From Temnopleurus reevesii (lineage: Eukaryota > Echinodermata > Echinoidea > Temnopleuroida > Temnopleuridae): 64,000 nt of DNA. Shown piece by piece: positions 1 through 15,000 of the stretch. Where the stretch lies: positions 69,515 to 133,514 of the forward strand of contig BQKZ01000818.1 in the NCBI GenBank assembly GCA_036244855.1, given 5' to 3'. How positions within the stretch are numbered: the stretch's first letter is position 1; every line of letters begins with the position of its first letter. Both the position numbers and the translations under genes were made by a program. The notes beneath the pieces are model-generated. The model ran no database searches. It saw only the letters and a list, made by a program, of their open reading frames with translations, and had not been told where the DNA came from.

Positions 1-244
1 AGAAAGAGGATCGCCATCTTAACGTCTCCATCCGAAAGACGGTTTGTGACCAGGCTTCGAACCCACAGGCAGGAACTAACCCAAGTCTATGACTGTCCCG
101 AACAGCTTGATTTCAGGCGCACGCCACGACGCCTCAGTCGATCGTTTTCATTTATAATCGATTATGCTAATGTTGGAAAGTTTGCTGGCATATAAGCATA
201 GATATATAATACATAATTTTATCTTCTTTCTTACATTTTCACAG

Positions 245-493
245 GGTTCCAAGTGTACTTCCCTTCAAATCAATACATGTTTTCCGTACCGCCGGACTTT
301 CCACTCAACCAGACGTTTGGTCGAGTTTTGGCGCTGGTGCGTCATGTTGTGGACGAGATGCGTGCAGAAATCAGGTATAGCATTCGACAAGGCCACCATA
401 GGGCACCACGTGATAATGGGGTTGTCAAACTGGATAGGTACTTCAGTATAGATCCTACGACGGGTAGTCTGATGATCATTGGTAATTTAACAG
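245..493 (+). CDS. RET: RET exon: cadherin-like domain, first in window
   Basis: Acceptor TTTTCACAG ends at 244 and donor GTAAAT starts at 494. The exon begins two bases into a codon and ends one base into a codon. The translation has a cadherin-like pattern: [16 protein letters not shown], then [17 protein letters not shown] and [16 protein letters not shown] and NLT are potential N-glycosylation sites. I infer a repeat in the first half of the ectodomain; which human cadherin-like domain it equals is uncertain. The in-frame GTG at 253 is internal sequence, not a start. Confidence 0.8.
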
Positions 494-3400
494 GTAAATA
501 TTTGTTTTTAATTAAATCTATTAAAAATCAGTTAACAACAACAACATAATTATAATGAAAAAAATCTACACGACAAAGTCAGTTTGGGCAGAATATTTTT
601 CATGATCGTCTTCAGATAACATCCTTTGTTTCATGGGGATGTTATCCATTTACTAAATGTGATGACGATTGTGAAAGTATGGAAAAAGACATATGATGTC
701 AAATGGAAGTAAAGACCCGGTCACATAGAACCCCGGAGGCAACACGATTCACCCCGACGCTTTGTTAATTCACAGTTAACTGCCTCAGAACAACGAGTCG
801 GGGTAAATCGCGTTGCTTCCAGGCTCCTATGTGACCGGGGCTTAACGGAGACATAATATTTGGTCGACAGATACAACTCCGTTAAAAAAACGAGGTATTA
901 TATTATACAACTCCACAAATCATTGTATTTCATTATAAAAGTGTTGACATTTTATACAGGAAGTTAAACGTGTTAAATCACACGGTTTCTGGATAACGAT
1001 ACAAGGACATGCTTTCTTAAAGCAGTTCTCAAGTTATATTGGGGGAAATACCGCCAAACTCCCCCATCTCTCCTTAAGGGGACTCATACTACGAAAGCTA
1101 TTTTCTGAATCATGAACTTTATGCATTTAAAATATTCTAAAATGTTTTCCTCAGAGACATTGTAACTTCAACACGGCTTTTGTCCTCATTCATTTTCGTG
1201 GTTACCATGGCAACTACAAAACAAGCGAATACATAGATACCTCGAAAAACACAAATCTAGAGAAAACTAAATTCTGTTTTGATGCAATTTCTTCTGTAAT
1301 CTGAAGGTATCCCAAATGTCTGTATACAGCCTCTTTTCACTTTTTTCTTATTATTACCCCAAATCATGATATTTTAATCACATTGGCCATTTTCTTAGCT
1401 ATGAGTCCCCTTAACCTAATTGTCTTTCTACTCAGAAACTGATATCTGGATCCCGGTTCGAGCAACAGCACATTTCTGCGGTCGAACCAGCGAAGGTAAC
1501 ACGTGGATACGTCTGAAAGTGCGTCAAAGAACGATGTGCATGTGCAGGTTTAGTCCGGTCATTAAGGTCCACGAGACACAGTTCCCGACACAGTCGCTGC
1601 TATTTCTCTATCAGCCGACTGGTGTCCTTGGCAGGGGCGAAGCGTCCACGGAGTCCACACAATTTGAACTTGTATCAGGTAATTATAAATTACGATTATC
1701 TAAGATTACGGCGGTTTCAAAATATATAATTATGTTAGATCTGGACTCTTCTATAGTCCAACTTATCTCAAATGGCATATTTTGTAATTACACACACATG
1801 AACTAACATTATTTCTTTTATTGTCATGATACCAGGCAGTTTTGTTTCTGATATGGCGATAGTATTTTGACTATGATATAATGTTAATAATAAAAGAGAA
1901 CTGCTGAAACTGTAATGAAACGATAATGGAGAGCTGTGGAGTAAAATGTAGTAACAAAAAGATTGAGCTTTCAAACCAGGCAGGAATCTTAATCATAATC
2001 AAAATGAAAAGGACATGAAATGAACACACATAATTATGTACAGAAAGAGCTAAATAAGGAGGTGGAGAGAAAGAAAAATCAGAATGTGAGGGGCAGCCAA
2101 TCACAGAGCAAGGAGGGAAAAATAAAGGAACTCCAAAACTTGAACAAAAGAATGATGAACAGCTGGAGGAATTAATGGTTGAATGTTAAATGTGTTGTTG
2201 TGGTCGCTTGGGCATGTTTATTTGATCCTTGTCTGATAATATAGTCGATTTCTCCGCTGGTACTGGCGAAGCGATTGTTGCTTAAATTTAGACGACCTTT
2301 GATCTTGATATCAAAATACATACTGCAATTATCGGGTATCGATAACTGAATATCCAAATATCGTAAAAGATGACGTCAGAATATTGGCACATCCAAAACT
2401 ATTCCAAGTTATGACGCACATGACGTCACGCCTTATCCAATTTCTTTCAAGGGGAAAATGTTTTAATCACATGACTGCTTATTGACCAATCACAAAAGAT
2501 ACAATCTTATAAGTAGGATATGATACAAAATATATCATGCGGTTAGATTTAGACTCTTTCATTAGTCCAACTTTAACCGAAAGGCATACTTTATTGTGGC
2601 AAGAACATGAATATATATTTCATTCATTGGCGGATCTAGCCTCCAGAAGTAGAATAATACATAAATAGGCTTTAAAAAAAATGAGGGGGGGGAGGGCTGT
2701 AATTACTTGAGCACATGGGGCAGCCCCTGATTCTTTCGTGATCGGTGTAACTGGGTCCGCATATGTTATTTCGTCCGTGTTTTCACGAAATGACGGGAGC
2801 CAGAGGGTGGATTTACACGATATGAGTTACAAATCCATTGAAACGTGTCCTTTTATAGAATGAACACATTATTCGATAGGATGTTCGTTGAATTGGTGCT
2901 TTATCGGGATTTCTTTGCAACAATGCCCTTTGGCTCCCGTCACTTTGTGAAAATACGGACGATTTTGTTTTATTGTACGTGATATCAGACAGTTTTATTT
3001 CTTATAGGAAAATCTATATTAACCACTATATAACATATAATATGAAATTTTTCTATTGTGTACACTTGTATGTATTCACATGATTATTTTTTTTTCTTTA
3101 AGTTGTTTCTTTTAATTTATTTTTTTAAGTTCGGTCAAGAGGTATCCACTAGGTGGAATCCCCAAAACAGTTCCTGTTCTTGCTCTTGCAGCTAATTGAT
3201 GGTCTTGATAAGGGTGGGTTGATCAAGTTCGAAATGTGAAAAATGTAAAAACAATGAGGAAAAGGGCATGTAAAAATCTGAGGGACAGACTGTTGCCCCC
3301 CCCCCCCCCCCCCCCTCGTAAAAAACTATGTGCGCCGCCGTTTAAGTGCAATCTTGCCACCAGCCTGTAATTACGTGTACACTATGAAAAATTACTTTGA

Positions 3401-6400
3401 GCGTGTGTTGGAGTGTATGCGCGTGTGTATATGTGTGTATGTGTGTGAGTAAACGTATATTGTCCGTGTTGGATAACCACAGGTCATCTGTATTATCACC
3501 CTCACGGCAGTGTAGAACATGTCGAACGTTTAATATTTTGTTGCAACTATTCAAGATGAGTCGATAATGAAAAGCTACAAAAACAACAACAACAAAAAGC
3601 AAAAATACTCTGGAGAAAATTCGTTCGTATCGAGATTGGGGGGAGGGGTGTGACGTCGTTGTTTATAATTTCTTATTTATTTATTCATTATTCTGAATAA
3701 TAATCAGCGTGAAAGCGACGCCCAGTGAACTTAGACTAGAGTTGTTATTCATGAATTATTTATCTGAGATCGGAATGATTGCTGTAATTACTAATCGCGA
3801 GTCGTGAATGTCAAATCATGTCAATTAACCTCGAATACTTCATACCTCATCTGTTCTTTTATTTCCTGGACAGCTCCAGCTTTGTATTATCAAACACAAA
3901 TTAATCGAAATAGATCTAAGATTACCTCGAGTTGACACCTCTGGTATGACTTAGATCCAATCTTATTTGTCAAGCATCGTATTCATAAATCGTATTCGTG
4001 AATTATGAGTCATAATTTATTCTATTGATGGTTTTAATCATGAAATGAAGATTAATGATTCAATCAAAATGAATTATAAATGTTAGATTCATGTTCATGT
4101 AAGAAATAAGATTATCGAAACGTTTTCATAATGGTTAGTGACTGAATTGTATATACCTGTAACTTTTACTTCGGCGACCTTGTTTACTAAAACGTTAAGG
4201 GCTATTTCGTTGTCGTAGAAGATGGTAGGTCTAAAGTTAGGAAGTAATTGATCAGAATCTTATTTTTACCTGGCTGCAATTCTTAGACAGCTGGGAGGAG
4301 GTTAAAGTCAGCCGGCGACTTTTAATGCTTAGACAGACAACTTTATGAGTAGATTCATGAATCGTAGTGTCATAGGAATTTTCAAGGAAATTTGAGACTA
4401 TACATTACACAGAATGACAGGTTACGAACAGTTTACGACAGTTTACGTGCATTAAGTTTTGTAGGGAGCTGTAAGGCTGGTATAACAAAGCTCATTGAGA
4501 GGTTGATAGGAAAGTAAATTTAAAGGAGAAAGAAACATGTATGTTGGGATGGTTATCTTCAGTAGATGGTAACTGAGTAGCTGCATGTAGGCAGTTCAGA
4601 ATAGGATTATTCGTGATAGACCGCCGGAAAAGAACCTTTGATCTTTGAATCATTGTGCAGAGTAGGTGTCATTTAAAAGTTTAGATAACTTTCATGATTA
4701 TAATTACGACTCTAAAAACGGAGTTTAAAATAGTTGTAAGACTTCATTGCTAAGATTGCTAGCATTGGTACTTGAATGAAAAAGGAGACATGCTCGGATT
4801 TGTAAATGAAAATAATCTATGGAATTGTACAATAGCTGTGACGGCAAATTGTAACAAAAAAGTTGACCAGGGTTTGACAAAATTAGTCTCAACTGCTTTA
4901 ATCGCTGTCTTCTTGGCCATCAAAATGGCCACCCAAATGGCCAGAACGCCTGTGGTCAGCACTATTCTAAAATCAGCGCCCCCCAAAATGCCGGTACTTG
5001 CAAAGTTTCCCGCTCGGTATGAGTACACATTGCTTGTATATGAAAGACAATTGAGGAAAAAAAAACACAACTTTCTCATGCTTAGGTGGCCATCTTGGTT
5101 TTAAAAATGGCGGCCATGTCAGTTAGCAGATGAATGACGAACCGCACTATTTGCAAACTGCGCTCGAACCTCGCTAAATTTACGAAATAGCAGTAACAGA
5201 AATGTCGCATACTAATAATCTATTTGAGATAATGTGCATTAACGACGTTTTACTTTTTTTCATTAAAATGGCCGCCCGTCCAATGGCCAGACCATCAGTG
5301 ACCTGCAATATTCTAAATCAGCACCCCAAATTACACTTACACTGCCAAATTTAACAATTCTTCACCATTTAGGCATAAACTGCATGTATCTTTCATGCTA
5401 TGAACCCAGTTTGATGAAGTTTGTGCACGAGTCTATGGAAAAAATACTATCTTGATTTTGTACACAAGCCTATTTGGGGGTAGCTGTCTGAAGTTATGCA
5501 CAGGATGAAATGGCTGTCTTTGGTGTTTCCACATCTTTTTCATTTTCATTTCATTTATTTATTTATTTCGTTTCAAACAAAATACAAATCAATACAGTAT
5601 GATAAAATATACAATTCAAGGTTAATACACATAACTTTTCCAAAGTAACAAATTTGCAAAATCATACTTAAATGAAATATCTTAGTTATAAAGGTAAACG
5701 AGAATAGACAAAAATTATATTTTTGCGAAAACGGAGAGACCCACTAAAAAGCTTTGCTATAACACAGCCATGACCCTTTTCCGCTGTATTTTGGGGCCCT
5801 TTAGGATAACTGTATGTAGCTACTCAGATGATACAATAGCTGTCTTTGGTGTTTTCGTGTTAAGTGACCTTTGAGGAACGATATCCACCGGTTTTTAGCC
5901 GTGACCCTCTCCAGCTGAATATAAGTCATTTTGGGGGCTCTATTTGGCGCCCCACGACCTTATGCACAGGTTAAGCAATGTCAGCTTCGGCTTTTATCGA
6001 CTCCGGGCGACATCTCCACACGATGTGACTATAAAAAAATGTGACCTTTCTCAGCTGAATAAACCTTGGTTGCGCCCGGTCTAACTGGGAAGATACCAAT
6101 GTGGAGGCGCCGTAGTGTAGTGGTCGTGACTCTCGCCTTTCAACTAGAGGGTGGTAGGTTCGAATCCTGCCCATGGCGTCAATTTCCTTCAGCAAGGTAT
6201 TCATCCACATTGTGCTGCATCAACCCAGGTGAGGTGAATGGGTACCTGGCAGGAATATTTATTCTTTGAAATGCCAAGTGCGCCGTGAATGGCTGCCGGG
6301 CTAAATCCAGGGTAATAATAATGTAAAGCGCCTTGAGCACTCAGCAGAGTGGATACGTGCGCTATATAAATTGCATCTATTATTATTATTATTATCATCA

Positions 6401-9400
6401 TTTAGTCATCCACGTGATGTCAGTGATTGTCACGTGAAGACACATGAAAACAGTGATATTTGTAAGCAATTTGTAAAGCCGCACTAACTGGATTAACCTC
6501 TTGTGGTTTTCAAGGATATGTGCAAAAAAATACACCCAAACATGAAACCTACACAATGAAAAAAAGGAAGATATTAATGCTTTTGGTCATCCATGTGAAA
6601 TCGGTGGAATTTGTATAAAGCAATTAGTAAAATCATACAGAAATATAATTAACATTTTGTTAATTTCAAGGATATGAGCAAATATGCACTCTAACATAAA
6701 ACCAACACAATGATTGAAATTGATTCATTGAAATTGATTTATTAAACTTCATATCAATAAATCAATTTCAAATAGTGATTCCCTGCAAACTAAATATAAA
6801 CACACATAAAAGGCTGTGCAGTAAATATGCAAATTTTTGCAGCATATGGTCGATAGAAATTAGCGGGGGGGGGGCATGTTTGGTATTTAACATGGCAACC
6901 GGTTACTCGGTTTGGAATTTGGAATTTATTCATTTGAACGTCATTGACATGTACAGCCAACATTTTGTTCTGATTGGAATTTGGAATTTGGAATTTATTC
7001 ATTTGAACGTCATTGACATGTACAGCCAACAGTTTGTTCTGATTGTGTTATATCAAACAAATTTGACAACAACCATTTGTTACAAAACACATCCAATCTA
7101 TATAATTAATACATATTTATAGGTTTGTAAATATGTTCAAATACGATTACATGCGATCATATTTTGTCATGATCTTAACTAATTTCCAAATAGTAAGATT
7201 ATGTTAGATTGATGTTGCTTCCCATAACACCAATCACACAAGTCGTCTTCCGCTTGATGCTGTAATGTAAATATGTTACATAATCATCAAGTCTTATAAC
7301 ACAGTGCTGCTAATGATGTTTGGATATTATGTCAGTTTCAACCTTGTTACATAATTCACATATGAAACAAAAATACACGCAATTTTTTTAATGATATAAT
7401 CCTGCTTCGACGAGCAGACAACGTATAACAAACACAATTTTGATGATTGTCCAACACTTTAGTTTATGACGTATTACGCATATGAGTCGATTTCATAATT
7501 TTAAGGATTGTACTGTTTCATTTCTTAACATCATTCTGGGTTCGAATGAAATCCTCGCGCTTTATTGAGCATGTCAAAATGTTATTGCAGAGGAACCAAG
7601 TTTATGCACAATATATTTAATCGTACTCAGTCATGCGTGACAACTAAATAATGGTATGTTCAAACAGGTCTGATGTTTGAGGATCATTTACACGTGACTG
7701 AACACAAGATAAAAACAAGTTGGTGAAATTTCAATATTTCCCCCAATCACCTACCGTATTTGCCTATACTACGTGTATGCCTCGGGAAGCATGCTATTAA
7801 TGCGCATGACGTCTGTAGATCTTGTTGCGGAATTAATAATGAAATAATTTGGATCAAATTCCATAATAACGATTATGTTATAATTTTACGCAAAAACAAC
7901 AGAAAGTGTTGATAAATTTATTTACCAAAATACAGCTTTAACGATTACAAACATTCCAAAGGAATTTCTTTAGGATGATTAAAATTGGAGAAAATATCAA
8001 AGCATTTAAGGCAACAGTATACATTTACTTCTGGAGAATATTAGACTCAGGTGTTGTTTATACATTGGGCATGTGGTATCTCCATTGTTACTTGGCTCCA
8101 GTTATACTTAAAATGCATCAAATTAAAGATAAATTGATAACCCTCGCGTTGGTCAGCATCAGAACGCAAATTCCCCAATACCATGAATGCATGAACAAAT
8201 ATGGTTAAAAGAAATAACAGGAATGTTTCATCTACCGAATCCATGCATGAAAATGTAACCAAAGCATTACAAGTTATGCATCAATGATCACATGAAGGCA
8301 CGAAAACGGAACAGATAATTTCTTAATTAAGAATTGTTTGTATGCATAAATTATATTGATTGATTGATAAAGTGTCATAAATCTCATTTATTTTTAATTC
8401 AAAATATGCTTCATTAACATAAGTCATGTAACATTGGAGATATTATATCAACAACGAAAGTTTTGTGCACATTTTGATCACCCAACTGCCAGACTCTGCA
8501 CCCAGAAGTTGTATTCTACTGAATGCGTTAATGTCCATTTGTTTTTTGGTGCCAGTGAACCCGCCATTTAAAAACTTTATTGAATATACCTTACTTGAAA
8601 TAGAGGTTTGGGGTTTTATACACCATCCCTCGATTATTTTGTATTTCTCGGAGCTTGTTCTTTGTACCACTTGTCTCGAAAATTGTTATTGTTCTGCTGC
8701 CCTTTTCTTGCTTTCTTGATATTATTGTTATTATGTCAATCTCTTAATTTACTTAATTATTGTGTTTTGGTCCTGCCATTTTTTTTAGAAATGTTTTATG
8801 ATGATCCTTGATAAAAATATAAATATAAAACAAGAAAAACAACCATACATCTAATGTAGTACGAAAACATACCTTCGTCTGGTAATTTTCCCCTAACTGT
8901 ACAAATTAGAATGTTTGTTCTGATACTTCATTTCGTCGTGAATTATTTATGTTGGATATTTATTCGTGATTAAATTCATTTTCTAGCGCATCAAGATTTC
9001 AACATTACACGGACAACCGGCGAGCTGAGCATGCGCACATTCACCGGGATTCACACGAACACCACCACGCGCCACGTCACAGTGAGATGTCTGCGGTCCG
9101 ATGAAAATGGCGCCATTTTGAAGGAAAACATTCAAAATTTGACCTTACTAATTGAAGCATCCTACAATACGACTCTACAAGGAAGAGTGATGTATAAACG
9201 TCTTGCGGTGAGTTTATAACTAACCTACTACTAGGGGGTGTTTCATCAAGATTTGTCGCAGAGACAATTAGTCAGCGCTGACAAATTCCTTGATTGTGAT
9301 TGGATGAAAAGCACTATCGCTGACAGTTGTTATGGGAACTGTAGGAAAATGACTCCTTGTCGCTGTGACAAATCTTGATGAAACACCCCCGGGTCATTGG

Positions 9401-11986
9401 TTACTGTGTTTAAACCATAGATAGGTAACGATTCTCCGATAACTCTTATTGTTAAAAACACGGATTAAAAATTATCATTATATCTAAATTCCATTTAAAC
9501 TCATTATCTTTCCAATATCCTCGAATGAAAGGACATAACTAAGGTTATACACTCTCTTTTCCTGATAATGTTTTTCAAAAGGTTCTATATAAGTCCCATT
9601 TTTGGAATCCTAAACAGTTTCCTGGATGTTCTAAAGTATTTCAAGCAACTTATCTGACATTTGTCTTCCATGAACATCTCCATAAAGCAATAATTATTGA
9701 TGTCGTAAAGAGCTGTCAGGGATAGATCCACCTTGCGGACAAAATGTCCTGATTTGAAAACTTTATTCTAGGAGTGTATACTCCTAAGGTGCTTTGAGAC
9801 TGAGGCTTTGACATGTATTATTTAACTTAAAAAAACGAATGAAACTTACGTCCGTAAAATTGAGTCTACCTCTATTTCAATGAACCTACATGTATATAGC
9901 TTTACTAAATCGGGCCCGGCTTGTGAATGTGATGTCCCCAAAGAGCGATAGATGACGCACGGATTTACTGTCCCATGACACATTTTATTCTTCGAAAGTG
10001 CTTTAATTATGTTTACCATGCATTGCATTTGAGACAGTACTTGAAATGGCATCACCAAATCAACAGTATTTGACATAAATGAAAGATTCGCATGTTGCTA
10101 TTCTCGGGGGCCTTATAGCTAGAGAGATATGTGACAAAATTTGACCGAATTGTGGGATTTGTGAAACAAGCATGAAATTTCGCACACATGTTTAGTATAC
10201 CCATCTGATGATTTTTAGAAGTGAGGGCATCTCTGTATCGGCCTGTAACAAAAATGGCGGCCATTTTCAAAATGGCTGCCATCATCAACATGAACATTAG
10301 TAATATTATAAGTTTTTATCGAATTTACAAATGAATTTTCATTTCATTCATNGTTTACACATGATGTGATTAATGACAAATTAGCCCAGTGTATTCGTTT
10401 AATTCGTTTCAAATTTCATTCAGGGACCAATTGCACGAAATTGCACGAAATTTAGGTATTATCTTCTTCCTAAGACGTTTTAACTTCTTGCACAACCCTC
10501 TCAGCATAGACGTTTAAACGTTTATAAATATGTTGAGAGCGTGGCACAAGAAGTTAAGACGTTTTAGGAAAAAGGGGTAGCTAATACCATTTCGTGCAAG
10601 TGGCTCCTGGATGATTAGGTCGATTCGGCAAGACCGATACCCCATTCACACTTACCCGGTACTTGCTGGACATTTCGCCAGTGAATACTCGGGGAATACT
10701 AGTCTGATATGCGACTCGGACTGTTTTCCCGTCATTTTTATCGCTCTAATACACTGTATCATACGGCTAGAAAAAGATCGGTTGTGTAACCGGGTGTAAA
10801 GCCGAAATGGGGTGAGGGACTCATTTCCAAATTGTATTGTAATATTGTATCGTAATATTAGAATAAATCGACGAACCAGGGAAATATATTGCAATCTGTC
10901 CTTTTTTTCTTTTTTTTTCTTATTTGTTTAGAACTTGGTTTATTTTCTTTTTCAGTTTGGCACTAATCTTTTCACCTTAAAACCACAAATATGTATATTT
11001 TCATTGTTTACGTTAATTTCCATATTCGAACACGTTTACATTGATATTCTTTCCTTGAAATAACTCTGATTTGCCTTAAAAGTGCAATGTCAATAGCATT
11101 AAATAACACATAGTTAAATGAAAAGACACACAATGCTAAAAGCCTCCTCACACCTTTGCAAATCGGGATGACTTGTACGAAGGCTGACAAATTGGAAAAA
11201 TACGGCAGCCTAAACGTGCAGCGTGAATGCGAGTTTGTACAAGACGTCATGTCATTCTAAAGAAGGCGTCTTGGTGATTTGAGTTACGCGCTTCGTGACG
11301 CACGTAGAAGCTTCCGTATTGTATCTAATTCGTTAGTCTCCGTAAACTTCAAGCCGACTAAAGGCCGACTAAAGGCCGACTCTCACCTTTGCGTTTTAAC
11401 CTGCGTTGGCCCAGCGTCTTTGGAAATTAAAAAAAACGCTCCCTAGACGCACACCATACGCAGATCAGACGATGGACTGACGTTAGGCTTGTGCTCAACG
11501 AGCGTACGCCAAACGTCTTTCCACCGTGTGACCTGCGTCTTTCTGCGTCAAGGGAAAGTTTTTTTCATTAAAAAAAAACGCTGGGTCGACGAAGGCTAAA
11601 AACGCAAAGGTGTGAGTCAGTCTTAAGAGAGCTTTTAAATGTGTGGACACGATTGACCTAGAATGCAGATAAGATAGCGTTCTAAAATTTCAGGATGTCT
11701 CAAGACGATGATACTTGTTTGGCGTGTCTACTAAGAAAATCGGTCTCTTTTTCGTCATTGATATCTTAGAGAATGATTGAAGAATCATTGGACTTATTGA
11801 GGGTGTAGAACTTCAAGTAATAAACTTAATTTTGCAGATATGTCAATTTTAAGGCGTCATGAACGTCTTTTTTGACAGATATGTACACTTTAAAAGAAGC
11901 CAGTAATATGTTTTTATATATAAGTTCGTTCGGTTAGTAGAATTGAATCATACTTCAAATGATATTATTCTATTTTTATGATAATG

Positions 11987-12067
<81 letters not shown>

Positions 12068-15000
12068 TATCTTATTTACCCAGAGTGGCCACTGTAAGCT
12101 AGCTGCTCTTCCAGCGGGCCCTGCATAACCTAAAGTTATTATTACATTATTATTATTCTTCTTTCTTAAATGCCGAGCGCCGGGCAAGAAGGCAGATGGT
12201 TCCATTTGTATAAGTCTTTGGTATTATTATTATTATTATTTTTATTTATTCGGCAAATTCAAAACAAAACAATTACAGTATAAGTAACTGATACAAAGAT
12301 AAAAGAACTAGGTAAACGAATAATTAATTAAGACCAGCAGTTGGATTGAGAGGGCTGCCGGCTGCCGAGGATCGAACCCACAACCTTCAACAGACGCTCT
12401 TTATTATTTAGTTACAGAGAAAAATTTGTATCTTTGTTAATACATATATCAGAGGTCAGTTTCCTTATTGTAAAATTGTGTAACTTTCAAGTTTCAAAGC
12501 CAAGAAGAAGTAGGATGAAGACATGCTTTACAAAAATCCCCAATTTCTTTGTGTCCATTAAAAACCATTGAATACGGTTTTCTGTGAAATGTTAAAGATT
12601 GATCTGCGGTCAGACATCACTTCCTTATATTGTGCAAGAATGAGGAGCTTAAAGGTATATATTCGTAATGGTCGGGATGCAGAAAGTGATGTGAAACGAG
12701 CTGATTTATTCACAAGTTGCTTTACATGCATAACTGTGTACGAAATTGTACGAAACTGTGTACGAAATTAGGAGATGATTGTTGCACGTATTATGGGGTA
12801 TTTTACGTCGAACACGCCAATCAGCCATTACTCCTCCGGTGTGCTAAGTGCTTTCGCACGGGGGGGNGGCGTCTTTATACACAATTGAAGGAATGACTGC
12901 CTAATTTGCATATTATACATATGCAAATGAGTACTGCTAATGCTAATCATGCATAATTAATGTTGAAAATGGTAAAATCGGATTCACTGACCCTTTAAAC
13001 CTGGGGGTAGACATGATTTAATCTTTCCTATTTGACCAAATAAGAAAGTTATGGACAAAAAATGAAATTTTGGTAATGGCCGCCTTAATTTGCATATTAC
13101 GCAATTTGCCCAAGGGTGCCAATCCGGCACCACACAGTTTCTGAATCAGCATACCTCAAAGATATAAAATCCGCAAAAAAACTTTGTGGGTACGCAAATG
13201 CAAGGTTGACCGCCATACTGCTAGACTATTGGGGAAGTTCTGAAACGGGTACAAAAAGTTTTCAAATTTCCGGTATCGCCACTTCGCAAAAGTACCCGGA
13301 TGGGGCTTTACCCTATTGGGTACACACGCGTGATCATTTTTCCATAGACCCCTGTGTTATTTGACCTTCTAAAAATAATTTAAAATCAGCTGTGCATTAG
13401 GTCGACAAGTGCTTGGTAGCAATAAAATGGAAATGTTATGGACTTTCTCATTGTGCATTAAAAACTACCTCTTGACCAGCTCATTTTTGACCAATTACCC
13501 CTAACATAGGAATATGTCGTGCTTCAATAAACTCCATACCCTGATGAAGTAAATTGAGTCTATCTTTAACAGTCTCAAGTAGTTCCAGAAATCGAAAATT
13601 GTTGGATCCCCTTTTGATAAAGAAAGGTCATATATTCATTTACTAATATCCACAATTAAATAATCACTTATTCACATATATTAACATTAATCCATGATAA
13701 CCGAACTCCAATAGGTTGCCTAGGGGTCTATTTTTCATCCGCCAAAGTAATTCGCCTATAATTACGCGTGTGTAGCCCCGAGAGATATTTCGCCACTCGT
13801 GGGACCTGATTACTTCCGGTTCATGGCATCCTCGCAACAACAACCGACAATCAGGGTCAGCTCATATAGAAAACAGAAAACATGAACACTGTTCACACAA
13901 AATATCTAGACAAGAACAAAATAACTACGGAGATCAAGAATATGAACACGTGGATGAAGCTTCAACTCACAGAAATCAGATTTTCTTCCGAGTTCTGTGA
14001 GCTGAAGCTATGGGAATCGNTGGTGCTTGTTGGAAATTTAACCCAAATCTGTCATGAATTTGAGTTATTTGTATGAATAATGCATGGGGAGTTAATGAAT
14101 AGCTACATTTACTTGTAGTATTCAATCTTTATCAGAGCCTCGACCTTGATTACCTCAGGAAGTCATCGTCCATTGCATCATTTTAAAGTAATTTTCCTCA
14201 TGAGCAGTCTGGGCATAGTGATTGTTGATTGGATTTCCATAGTTTGATTCTCCGAGATATGTGTACAGAAGCATGTAAAAGACAAATGTATTTTGTTACA
14301 GAGGCAAAAAAAAAACATGTAAACACATGTAAAAAAAAACATCTGTAATGTATCGTGGTGTGTGGGACAAACGATTCAAGGCAGTTCTCAAGCCACATTT
14401 GGCAAGTGTTCACCAGGGGATCCAGGAACACTACTATGAACTACATGGGTTATTAGTGGAACTGCCTCAAAACATAGACCTACCACCTCTAGGTTTATGC
14501 TCAAAGCAACTTTAGTACATTGGGAGGTGCTAGAGCAACATATGGCAATCAAGTTCTTGTAGTCCTTCAGGCTCTTTTGATGGTTCTTTACGGGTACAGC
14601 CATAATTAGGAAGGTAAAATGATGGAAGATCTTGTGTTAGAGCGATCTCCGATGCCTTTGAATTCAGATGTGGGAATATGAGCGAGTTCATGGTTCAGAA
14701 CATTAGTTTAATGGAGCAGGTCTGTTGCAGTCCAAGGACTCTTGAGTAAATGAGATTGGTGTCATAGCTCGCTACCCGAACTGATTTCTCAGTAATATAC
14801 GTCATAACTATATTTAGAAATTGGAACATTGAACTTGAGAGCCATTGCTCCTCAATTACTGCCTTGCCAACAATTGCTACATTTGGGCCATTCTACGATT
14901 CATGATGTTCCTAGCTGGACAGTCAGCTGGATCAAGGGGGTCGATAGACATAAACAATCTTCTGCGGATCGCCTTTCGTTTGCATCTGATTTGTATCTGG

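Larger units (their letters stand above)
1679..8986 (+). other. Intron, 7.3 kb
   Basis: Phase-1 intron with no convincing exon. Contents noted: a short inverted-repeat element (2772-2962), a 20-base C run (3296-3315), Polycomb/YY1-like AAAATGGC words around 4915-5290, a tRNA-derived SINE (6104-6385) and a 69-bp tandem duplication (6908-7045). The remaining AT-rich sequence shows nothing I can support. A missed small exon cannot be excluded. Confidence 0.6.

Noticed and set aside
6104..6185. Candidate tRNA gene
   Set aside because: The A and B boxes are present but the stems do not form a full cloverleaf, and the unit continues into a SINE body and microsatellite tail.
11948..12205. Poly-tyrosine reading frame on the minus strand
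   Set aside because: It is the TAA microsatellite read on the opposite strand.
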